This document shows positions 44,417-51,897 of a DNA stretch of 64,000 nucleotides, one piece after another. A model generated the notes under the pieces. It was not told the DNA's origin and ran no database searches. It saw only the letters and a list, made by a program, of their open reading frames with translations. Position 1 is the stretch's first letter. Each line of letters opens with the position of its first letter. Origin of the DNA: Flavihumibacter fluminis (lineage in GTDB: Bacteria > Bacteroidota > Bacteroidia > Chitinophagales > Chitinophagaceae); the NCBI RefSeq assembly GCF_021491375.1, contig NZ_JAKEVY010000001.1:62001-126000 (forward strand). The letters are read 5' to 3'. Made by a program: the position numbers and the translations under genes.

Positions 44417-45733
44417 ATGTTAAGACGAATTTCCGCAATTTTGGTGCTGAACATTTTTATTCTGCTTGGGCAGGGTAAATTGTACGCACAGGTAACTGAT
44501 ACTCTTCCTAAAAAGGATCCCCTCCGGACAATGGACACCATTCCTTTGGGGCCAGACAGTTTACCAATAGCGCCTGTTGATACTACGCTCCGGATTCTTA
44601 ACCTTAACCCTTACATGACGCTTCATGTGGATTCCTCCATCAACTATCAGTTGGAGATCAACCGGGTACCTGGTAATTATTTCTGGTATTTGAGAAATGC
44701 TCCGGTAGGCCTTAAAATCGGTAAGGATGATGGCCGCCTCACATTTAAGGCTGAAAAGTCCCTGTTTTTATCTGGCCGTCTGAAGTACGACCAGGAATAT
44801 AAAGTACAAATGGGCGTCCAAAATCTTTCTGATCCAAAAGAAAGAATCGATACATTTTTTACCCTCATGTTTTATAACACGGAAATAGTTATATCCCGAC
44901 TCAAGCCGGGTGTTAGTGAAACAATCTTTATTGACGAGGGGGATACGCTTTCCATTCCGGTTCAGTGCGAGCGCGGAAGCTTTCCTATAGAAACAATTTC
45001 AACTTTGACGGATGCTTCACTCAAAGGATATGAATCGGTACGCAAATGCGATGATATTTTCAAATGGGCTGTTCCTTATGATTTTGTGAAAGACGGGGAT
45101 AAGGAAAAGCAGAAAACCTTCCATATAACCTTTGTTGGAGCGGATAAGTTTTATAACCGGGATACTGCAAAAATCACTGTAGTGGTACGCGATGCACTCA
45201 ATTATCCCTTCCGGAAAGATGAATATGGCCGGGTAGTGAAGGAAATTCAACGTTACATATTACAATTGAAGTTCAGCTTTAAAGAGCTGGATAAAAATGT
45301 AAAACGTACCAAAGGTACCCGTACGGGTTTTGATCTGATGTCAGGTTCCTCCGCCCTTGCTGGAACGGTTCTGTCTACCAGCTCTGCTGATGCGGATAAA
45401 AACATCGGTAAGGTTATGCCCAGTGTAGGTGTTGCACTGGTACCAGTGAAGGAAGCAGTTAGTCCGGTTAAAGCCTACGAATCAAACTCCGCGGCACAGG
45501 TGAGAACAAGTATCAAACGACTTGAATACAGCCTCTCTGATAATGCGCTTGTTGGCGAAACAGACCCTGAGATTCTTACCAAACTTGCTAAACTACGCAG
45601 CGATCTGAAACAGGTACAAACTCAGTTGATTGACGTACCAATGGTAGATACCGGAGGCATGAGTGAAGAAGAACTCAACCAGTATTTCAATAGTCCGCGT
45701 GTAAACAAAAAATATAAGCTTACCCGTAACTAA
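44417..45733 (+). CDS. Secreted protein of unknown function
   Basis: 438 aa. Signal peptide (ISAILVLNIFILLGQGKLYAQ), Pro/Asp-rich linker (TLPKKDPLRTMDTIPLGPDSLP), two Ig-like beta segments (~70-250, with VPGNYFWYLRNAPVGLKIGK and a cadherin-like strand pattern), then a helical C-terminus (EYSLSDNALVGETDPEILTKLAKLRSDLKQ). No catalytic motif is seen. Probably periplasmic or cell-surface. The stop directly abuts the convergent NTF2-like gene. Confidence 0.65.
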   Translation: MLRRISAILVLNIFILLGQGKLYAQVTDTLPKKDPLRTMDTIPLGPDSLPIAPVDTTLRILNLNPYMTLHVDSSINYQLEINRVPGNYFWYLRNAPVGLKIGKDDGRLTFKAEKSLFLSGRLKYDQEYKVQMGVQNLSDPKERIDTFFTLMFYNTEIVISRLKPGVSETIFIDEGDTLSIPVQCERGSFPIETISTLTDASLKGYESVRKCDDIFKWAVPYDFVKDGDKEKQKTFHITFVGADKFYNRDTAKITVVVRDALNYPFRKDEYGRVVKEIQRYILQLKFSFKELDKNVKRTKGTRTGFDLMSGSSALAGTVLSTSSADADKNIGKVMPSVGVALVPVKEAVSPVKAYESNSAAQVRTSIKRLEYSLSDNALVGETDPEILTKLAKLRSDLKQVQTQLIDVPMVDTGGMSEEELNQYFNSPRVNKKYKLTRN

Positions 45734-46186
45734 TCACTGACAACCTTCTTTACGACGGGTGTCGATGATATATTGAATCTTCCAGGTTCCATTCAGCTTT
45801 ACGAGTTGAAAGGAATTCACGCCGCAGTGACTGAACCGGCTCCCCAAATAAAATTGATAGGGCGTCCATGCTGTGGCGAGAGGACCGTCTATCAGGATGG
45901 TTCCAAATTCAATGCGTTCATCGAGTACCTCTTTACCAGGCGTTCCAACCGATTTAATGAAGCCTTCAATAGATTCGGTACGAACCTCAGTTGTCCCATC
46001 CTTACTTCTTCCAATGGTTTGAAGAACGGCCGTAGATGCAAAAGCATCACGTAACTGAACAGTATCACGGTTTCGCATAGCCGAAAATAACTGGTTGATG
46101 GTGGTTTTGATGCCGGTTTCATCAGTTGTTTGTGCCCAGGCAGACAAACTAACAAGTGTTAATATCAAGCCAAACAGCGCTTTCAT
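45734..46186 (-). CDS. Secreted NTF2/SnoaL-like protein
   Basis: 150 aa: signal peptide (MKALFGLILTLVSLSAWAQ), then one NTF2-like alpha+beta cone domain (IKTTINQLFSAMRNRDTVQLRDAFASTAVLQTI; TAWTPYQFYLG; FQLVKLNGTWKIQYIIDTRRKEGC). Such domains bind small ligands or act as light-weight enzymes; no substrate is evident. Stop codon abuts that of the preceding plus-strand gene with no terminator. Confidence 0.82.
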   Translation of the reverse strand: MKALFGLILTLVSLSAWAQTTDETGIKTTINQLFSAMRNRDTVQLRDAFASTAVLQTIGRSKDGTTEVRTESIEGFIKSVGTPGKEVLDERIEFGTILIDGPLATAWTPYQFYLGSRFSHCGVNSFQLVKLNGTWKIQYIIDTRRKEGCQ

Positions 46187-46243
46187 TTGCTTACTCTTTT
46201 AAACGGTTATTTTTTATTCCAGTCTACTAATGTATAACCAAAA

Positions 46244-46675
46244 ATGATCCCTATGTTAAGAATTGTACCAGCGGTTATACTGACCGCAACCATTGGTCTG
46301 ACCAGTCTCTCCACACAGGCGCAGGGCCCCTGGAATCAGCATCGTTCCAACACAACGGTTATTGTAATAGATGACGATGACTGGCATGAAAGAGGACCTC
46401 ATTACAGAAAAAATAAAAAGGGGAAACATTCCCGCCATTGGGAACATCCGGGAAACCGGAGAGGAAGGATCAGTCATCCCCCACTGGTAATTATGGATAC
46501 ACGCCACCTGCCAATTCGTAGATACAATAATAACAGGTATTACTATCGCAGCCAGGCCGGTTTACACTATTGGCTAGGTCGAAATGGCTACCTATACCTG
46601 GATGTCAAGTACGTAAACCGGAACCAGTGTACCGACCGTGAGTATGCGTATTGGGAAAGAGGGTATGGATGGTGA
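46244..46675 (+). CDS. Small secreted basic/aromatic protein
   Basis: 143 aa. Signal peptide (RIVPAVILTATIGLTSLSTQAQ), then a His/Arg/Trp/Tyr-rich chain (HERGPHYRKNKKGKHSRHW; YYYRSQAGLHYWLGRNGYLYLD). Starts at 46244 or 46253. His clusters might bind metal, but no family is recognised. Ends with TGA followed by the purine-rich heptad array. Confidence 0.6.
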   Translation: MIPMLRIVPAVILTATIGLTSLSTQAQGPWNQHRSNTTVIVIDDDDWHERGPHYRKNKKGKHSRHWEHPGNRRGRISHPPLVIMDTRHLPIRRYNNNRYYYRSQAGLHYWLGRNGYLYLDVKYVNRNQCTDREYAYWERGYGW

Positions 46676-46680
46676 ATCAC

Positions 46681-46785
46681 GGGAAGAATGGAGGAGGGAG
46701 GAATGGAAGGGGAGGAAAGGAAGAGGGGGTGTTCATCCCATCCTCCATTCCCCCTTTCCTCCCTCTTCCCCTCTTCCCTACCCCA
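46681..46785. repeat. Inverted pair of purine-rich heptad arrays
   Basis: Left arm 46681-46729 consists of seven 7-base units (GGGAAGA, AGGGAGG, GGGGAGG type); the right arm (~46738-46785) is the pyrimidine mirror (TCTTCCC, CCTCCCT type). It lies between two convergent genes and the arms can pair. It looks like a GTGAGAC array in which T and C have turned into G/A, as also seen in the right half of the 51672 array. The right arm runs to the TAG stop at 46778. Confidence 0.7.
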
Positions 46786-47845
46786 CAACTTCCATCTTAG
46801 GGCTGGTATCCTGCTCGCGGGCAATGGATTTTTCAAGCTGGTGCATGGGCACCAGTTCTTCTTTCGCAATAGCAATATCATAAGGACCGACGGGCAGTAG
46901 TAGTTTAGCCAGAATGGGGGCTGTTTCCAATAAAATAATCAATATGGTGATCAGCAGGTTCGCCATAAATACACTGTCTTCCCGATCAGATAAACTTTGC
47001 AGGGCTTTGTTCCGGGCCAGAAATCCGATATTCGAATAAGCAGTTTGGGCATACTTTTCCTGATCGGATTTAAGCTCCATTGCAGCATTCTCAAGAAATC
47101 TGGTCTGCCTGGCCAGCGCAGTATCCAGTCCGGGAAAAAGCTGCGCATAATTGCTGGCGGTTTGCTCATAAGCGCCCTGTTTAAGCCGGGTAATCCGTTC
47201 AATCCCTCTCCTTCCTGACCCACCGGTACCATCGGCCTCCATCAGGTAAGCCTGTTGCAATTTAAGCAGTGTATCCTGCATTGATGCTCTTCGCTGCAGT
47301 AGTAGGTTTCTTTCCTGCATTGCTGCAGCCACCCGGGCTTCGTAAATCGTATCCAGTTTCAGATTAAAGGCCTTGATTTGTTCCTGGATATGCGATTCAA
47401 CCTCTACATTGATCTCTTTTTCAAAGAGCTTCAATTCCAGCGGTCTGGCAATCGTAACTCCAATAAATAGGGCCAGTAATATGCGCGGAAAGGCAACCTT
47501 CCATTGACTGGAAGAGGACATTCCATATTTACGGATAGTGGACACCATGAACCGGTCAAGATTGAATATGATTGCTCCCCAAAGCAGGGCAAAAGCAACT
47601 GCCCATCCAATATGTTGGAAAATGGTATAAAAAGCATATCCGGAGGAAAGAGCCGCAAGAACAAACGTGGCCAGTAATACCCCACCCAGTGTATGGTATT
47701 TGGGGTGTTCCGTTGGATATTGCGCCAGCGTTGGTTGATGTACCCCGGCACACCACCACAAAAAATGGGAGTTATTACCTTTACTACCAGAAAATGATTC
47801 ATAACCGGAAATAGTGGTTTCCGGCGCGTCTGTTGGCTTCGCCAT
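46778..47845 (-). CDS. DUF4407 family membrane protein
   Basis: 355 aa. Three N-terminal helices (HTLGGVLLATFVLAALSSGYAFYTI, IGWAVAFALLWGAIIFNLDRF, ILLALFIGVTIARPLELKLF), a long charged coiled coil (~140-285) and a C-terminal helix (NLLITILIILLETAPILAKLL). The FNLDRFMVSTIRK motif is the DUF4407 signature. Possibly a membrane scaffold; no function known. Faces topA divergently. Confidence 0.88.
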   Translation of the reverse strand: MAKPTDAPETTISGYESFSGSKGNNSHFLWWCAGVHQPTLAQYPTEHPKYHTLGGVLLATFVLAALSSGYAFYTIFQHIGWAVAFALLWGAIIFNLDRFMVSTIRKYGMSSSSQWKVAFPRILLALFIGVTIARPLELKLFEKEINVEVESHIQEQIKAFNLKLDTIYEARVAAAMQERNLLLQRRASMQDTLLKLQQAYLMEADGTGGSGRRGIERITRLKQGAYEQTASNYAQLFPGLDTALARQTRFLENAAMELKSDQEKYAQTAYSNIGFLARNKALQSLSDREDSVFMANLLITILIILLETAPILAKLLLPVGPYDIAIAKEELVPMHQLEKSIAREQDTSPKMEVVG

Positions 47846-47956
47846 AGCGTTATTCAGTTAAGGAATCAAAAAAAGGTAGAAGTGGAACGACACAAATAAC
47901 GACTATTTGAGCATAGTATTTCTTAAAGCTTTGGTAAGACGCAGAAATTTCCTGAA

Positions 47957-47987
47957 TTGGTATTTTCGGTCTTATACTGTAAACTTG
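47957..47987 (+). promoter_or_regulatory. Candidate promoter of topA
   Basis: TTG at 47957-47959, 20-base spacer, TAAACTTG at 47980-47987 (one mismatch to TAnnTTTG), 40 bases before the topA ATG. Confidence 0.5.
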
Positions 47988-48026
47988 CAAGGACTGGATC
48001 TACTTTTTAAAACGATTTATTGATAC

Positions 48027-50636
48027 ATGGCTAAGAATTTATTGATAGTGGAGTCGCCGGCGAAAGCCAAAACCATTGAGAAAATCCTCGGGAAGGATTT
48101 TGAGGTGAAGAGCTGTTATGGCCATATCCGCGACCTGGAAAAGGGTGAAATGGGAATCGACATTAATAACCAGTACAAGCCTCGCTATATAGTTCCTGAT
48201 GAGAAAGAAAAGGTGGTGAAGGAATTAAAACAACTGGCTAAAAAAAGTGATGAAGTATGGCTGGCAACGGATGAGGACCGTGAAGGAGAAGCCATCAGCT
48301 GGCATTTGTGTGAAGTACTCGGTTTAGATCCAGGCAGTACCAAGCGGATCGTTTTTCATGAAATCACCAAACCTGCTATTCAGAAAGCGGTTCAGTCGCC
48401 CCGTACAGTAAACATGAATCTGGTAAATGCCCAACAGGCGCGAAGGGTGCTCGACCGGATCGTGGGTTTTGAACTTAGCCCCGTTCTCTGGCGCAAAATG
48501 AGCATGGGTACTTCCCTGAGTGCCGGTCGGGTTCAATCAGTTGCGGTTCGGCTGATCGCAGAACGCGAACGCGAGATCAATGCCTTCAAGTCTCAGAGTC
48601 ATTTCCGTATTGATGCCTTTTTTACGGCCAATGATCTGTCCAATAAACCGGTTCTTTTCAAGGCTGAGGGACAAAAATACAATGAGCAGGAGGATGCGGA
48701 GAAGTTCCTGGAGTCCTGTAAGGGGGCCAGTTATACGGTAACAGATATCCAGGTGCGTCCGGGTAAGAAATCACCCGCTGCCCCGTTCACAACTTCCACC
48801 CTGCAACAGGAAGCCAGCCGTAAACTTGGTTATTCTGTCAGTAAGACCATGCTGTTGGCGCAGAAACTCTATGAAAGTGGTAATATCACTTATATGCGTA
48901 CGGATAGTGTAAATCTGAGTGATACAGCCATGGATGGAATCCGTCAGCAGGTTACCGGGCAATATGGTCAGCGTTATTTCCAACCGCGCAAATTCAAAAA
49001 CAAAAATGAATCTGCTCAGGAAGCGCATGAAGCCATCCGCCCAACCTATATGGAAAACAGTACGGTGGATGATCCGGAAACCAAACGCTTATATGAGCTG
49101 ATCTGGAAACGTACCATGGCCTCACAGATGGCTGATGCCGAATTGGAAAAAACCACTGCAAAAATTTCAATTTCAACCAATAAGGAGGAACTCACGGCAA
49201 CCGGTGAGGTGTTGAAATTTGATGGCTTTTTGAAAGTGTATCGGGAGGATCGGGATGATGATGACCTGACCGAGGAAGATGGCAATGATAGCATGTTACC
49301 TCCTTTGCAGGTAAAACAGGTGTTGCCGTTAAAAGAAATGACAGCCACTGAACGATTCAATCGGGCAGCCCCCCGTTACACAGAAGCATCACTTGTTAAG
49401 AAACTGGAAGAGTTGGGAATTGGTCGTCCTTCTACCTATGCCCCTACTATAACAACCATCCTCAAACGAGGATATGTTGAGAAGCGCGACAAAGAAGGCA
49501 TTCGCAGAGATTTCAGGATACTGAAACTGGTAAAGGATCAGATCAAAAAAGAAATGTCGCAGGAAACAACAGGAGCTGAAAAATCAAAACTGTTTCCGAC
49601 TGATTTGGGACTGGTTGTTACAGACTTCCTGAATCAGTATTTCAATGATGTAATGGATTATGGTTTCACGGCCAAAATTGAGGAAGAATTTGATGAAGTT
49701 GCCAATGGAAAACGGCAATGGCATAAAATGATTGATGCTTTTTACAATCCCTTCAAAAAGGATGTAGATAAAACCATCGAAACGGCAGAACGGATTAAAG
49801 GTGAACGTGAACTGGGAACAGATCCTGAAACGGGTCGTAAAGTTGTTGCAAGGATGGGTCGTTATGGTCCGATGGTACAAATTGGAGATGCCAGTGAAGA
49901 AGAGAAACCAAAATTCGCCCGGCTCAAATCCGGCCAGAGTATTGAAACCATCTCCTATGAAGAGGCGATGGAATTATTCAAATTGCCCTTAACCATTGGA
50001 GAATACGAAGGCCAGGAAGTATCTGTGAATGTTGGCCGGTTTGGTCCCTATGTGAAATGGGGTGAGGAGTTTGTATCTATTCCAAGAGGTGAAGAGCCGC
50101 TGACTGTGGATCTGGAAAGAGCAATTGAGCTCATTAACGAGAAAAAGCAGGCTGATGCACCGATCGCAACGTATGAAGGACTTCCAGTTACAAAAGGCAA
50201 AGGCAGATTTGGACCTTTTATCAAATGGAATAACCTGTTTATCAATGTTCCGAAGGCATATAATTTTGATGCACTCAAACAGTCTGATTGCAATGAATTG
50301 ATTCAGAAAAAACTGGAGAAAGAAGCCAATCGCTTTATCCAGCAATGGCCTGCTGAAAAGATTTCTCTGGAAAACGGGCGCTGGGGGCCTTTCATCCGTT
50401 TTGGCAAAAAAATGCTAAAGATGGGGCGAAAGGCGGACGGTTCAAAATTTGCAGAAGAAGAGTTAACCGGAATTTCACTTGAGGAAATCAAAAAAATGAT
50501 CGAAGCAGAAATTCCGGGAGCATTTGAAAAAGCAGCTAAAAAAGCACCTGCAAAAAAAGCAGCAACCAAGAAAGCTCCGGCTAAAAAAGCCGCGCCAAAA
50601 AAGACAGCAAAAAAATCGACACCCGGGAAAAAATAG
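48027..50636 (+). CDS. topA: DNA topoisomerase I
   Basis: 869 aa type IA topoisomerase that relaxes negative supercoils. Toprim domain at the N-terminus (KNLLIVESPAKAKTIEKILG; ATDEDREGEAISWHL), catalytic Tyr Y289 in GNITYMRTDSVNLS, then Topo_C repeats (GRYGPMVQIG, GRFGPYVKWG, GRFGPFIKWN, GRWGPFIRFGKK) instead of the Cys4 zinc fingers of E. coli. The last ~35 residues are a Lys/Ala/Pro tail (AKKAPAKKAATKKAPAKKAA), probably a disordered DNA-binding extension. Confidence 0.97.
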   Translation: MAKNLLIVESPAKAKTIEKILGKDFEVKSCYGHIRDLEKGEMGIDINNQYKPRYIVPDEKEKVVKELKQLAKKSDEVWLATDEDREGEAISWHLCEVLGLDPGSTKRIVFHEITKPAIQKAVQSPRTVNMNLVNAQQARRVLDRIVGFELSPVLWRKMSMGTSLSAGRVQSVAVRLIAEREREINAFKSQSHFRIDAFFTANDLSNKPVLFKAEGQKYNEQEDAEKFLESCKGASYTVTDIQVRPGKKSPAAPFTTSTLQQEASRKLGYSVSKTMLLAQKLYESGNITYMRTDSVNLSDTAMDGIRQQVTGQYGQRYFQPRKFKNKNESAQEAHEAIRPTYMENSTVDDPETKRLYELIWKRTMASQMADAELEKTTAKISISTNKEELTATGEVLKFDGFLKVYREDRDDDDLTEEDGNDSMLPPLQVKQVLPLKEMTATERFNRAAPRYTEASLVKKLEELGIGRPSTYAPTITTILKRGYVEKRDKEGIRRDFRILKLVKDQIKKEMSQETTGAEKSKLFPTDLGLVVTDFLNQYFNDVMDYGFTAKIEEEFDEVANGKRQWHKMIDAFYNPFKKDVDKTIETAERIKGERELGTDPETGRKVVARMGRYGPMVQIGDASEEEKPKFARLKSGQSIETISYEEAMELFKLPLTIGEYEGQEVSVNVGRFGPYVKWGEEFVSIPRGEEPLTVDLERAIELINEKKQADAPIATYEGLPVTKGKGRFGPFIKWNNLFINVPKAYNFDALKQSDCNELIQKKLEKEANRFIQQWPAEKISLENGRWGPFIRFGKKMLKMGRKADGSKFAEEELTGISLEEIKKMIEAEIPGAFEKAAKKAPAKKAATKKAPAKKAAPKKTAKKSTPGKK

Positions 50637-50667
50637 CAAGGGAATTCGTTAACTGGCAGTACTTCCG

Positions 50668-50689
50668 CTTATCCACAGAAGTGGATAAG
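50668..50689. promoter_or_regulatory. Two inverted DnaA-box-like sequences
   Basis: TTATCCACA (50669-50677) is a perfect DnaA box on the plus strand; its mirror on the minus strand reads TTATCCACT (50688-50680), 2 bases apart, forming a 9-bp palindrome CTTATCCAC/GTGGATAAG. A further inverted repeat AATAACAAT/ATTGTTATT (50736-50744, 50771-50779) follows in AT-rich DNA. It could be a topA terminator stem or a DnaA-responsive site. No T run follows the stem. Confidence 0.45.
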
Positions 50690-50799
50690 TATCGGGGCAT
50701 TATACCTGCTTTCCAGCGAAATTTATTGACGGAACAATAACAATATTTTGAGTGATTTAAACGTCCTAAGATTGTTATTAATCTGAACCCAACCCAGGT

Positions 50800-51675
50800 A
50801 TGGAAGAAACCCGAGAAATATCAGCCCTTTTTCATCTCATTGATGACCCCGATATCGAGGTGTTTTCGACAGTGAGCGACCGGATTATCTCACTTGGAAC
50901 CAATATTATTCCAAACCTGGAACATTTGTGGGAAACTACTCCTGATGAGGCTGTTCAGGAGCGGATTGAAATGCTTATTCATCGTCTGCACTATTGTGAG
51001 TTAACCAATGATTTTCAACGATGGAAAGCACAACCTGCTCCTGATCTGCTGGGTGGAGCCTTATTGGTTTGTAAATTTCAATATCCGGATCTTAATGTCA
51101 GTGCTATTCTGCAGGATATTGAAAAAATGCGTCGTAATATCTGGTTGGAGCTGAATAATTACCTAACACCGCTGGAACAAACCAATGTACTCACCACTAT
51201 TCTCTATAATTATTATCACCTGAAGGGGTCTGAGATCAATTATTCCGAACCGCATGATTTTCTATTAAATAAAGTCCTGGAAACCAAAAAAGGAAATGCC
51301 ATTAGCAACGGTATCTTATACCTGGTATTATGTGATTTACTGGATATTCCTATACGGGCGGTTCCCATCCCCCGGCAGTTTATCCTCGCCTATTTTGATA
51401 TGGAACCGGGTGTATGGCAGGAACCTGCTTCTAACCCGATGCATCAAATTCAATTCTACATTGATCCCATGAGCGGCCAGGTGTTTACACAAAAGGATGT
51501 GGATACCTATTTCAAGCGGATATCAGTTCCGCCTACGGCTTCCTTCTTCAAACCAATGAATACCATCCGCATCATTCAGCATTTATTGGAAGAATTCTCA
51601 CGTTGCTTTGAGTCTGATAAAGATGGATATAAACAGGAGGAACTGATGAAATTGGCGCAGCTGTTGGAGACGTGA
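50800..51675 (+). CDS. SirB1/transglutaminase-like family protein
   Basis: 291 aa. N-terminal helical repeats (~1-75), then the SirB1-type transglutaminase-like core (GNAISNGILYLVLCDLLDIPIRAVPIPRQFILAYFD; FYIDPMSGQVFTQKDV). The position of the catalytic Cys is Ile/Ser and the core His position in PxHF is Gln (PRQF), so protease or transglutaminase activity is unlikely. Function unknown. The TGA stop lies in the first unit of a heptad array. Confidence 0.82.
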   Translation: MEETREISALFHLIDDPDIEVFSTVSDRIISLGTNIIPNLEHLWETTPDEAVQERIEMLIHRLHYCELTNDFQRWKAQPAPDLLGGALLVCKFQYPDLNVSAILQDIEKMRRNIWLELNNYLTPLEQTNVLTTILYNYYHLKGSEINYSEPHDFLLNKVLETKKGNAISNGILYLVLCDLLDIPIRAVPIPRQFILAYFDMEPGVWQEPASNPMHQIQFYIDPMSGQVFTQKDVDTYFKRISVPPTASFFKPMNTIRIIQHLLEEFSRCFESDKDGYKQEELMKLAQLLET

Positions 51676-51748
51676 GATGTCAGACGTCATATGTGAGACG
51701 TGAGAAGGGAGACAGGAGAAGGGAGACGGAAGACGGAAGACGGGGAAG
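51672..51748 (+). repeat. Heptad repeat array, 11 perfect-register units
   Basis: Eleven consecutive 7-base units without a single indel, starting with GTGAGAT, which contains the TGA stop of the SirB1-like gene. Units drift along the array from GTGAGAC through GGGAGAC to GGAAGAC. Mirror array at 51819-51897. Confidence 0.92.
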
Positions 51749-51773
51749 TTTAAGGATCAAAATATAAAATGGA

Positions 51774-51798
51774 AAAACCCGCATTTCTGCGGGCTTTT
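51774..51798. terminator. Hairpin terminator between the two arrays
   Basis: CCCGCA/TGCGGG stem with a TTTC loop, extended by A4 on the left and T4 on the right, so it can work in both directions for the convergent pair. Confidence 0.85.
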
Positions 51799-51818
51799 AT
51801 TTTAGAGCTTTGTTTTAC

Positions 51819-51897
51819 TTCTCACTTTTCACGTTTCACTTTTCACTTTTCACTTCTCACGTTTCACCTTTCACGTCTGACGTCTCACGTTCCTCAC
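51819..51897 (-). repeat. Heptad repeat array, minus orientation
   Basis: Ten 7-base units (TTTTCAC, GTTTCAC, CTTTCAC, GTCTGAC, GTCTCAC on the plus strand) plus one 9-base unit. The last unit contains the TGA stop of the minus-strand Gfo/Idh gene (51894-51896). Inverted partner of 51672-51748. Confidence 0.92.

Noticed and set aside
46638-46883. Overlapping ORFs through the purine-rich inverted repeat
   Set aside because: Open only because of low-complexity purine/pyrimidine repeats; they overlap two better-supported genes.
51672-51897. CRISPR array
   Set aside because: Units are 7 bases, contiguous, without spacers, and no cas genes are present anywhere in the window.
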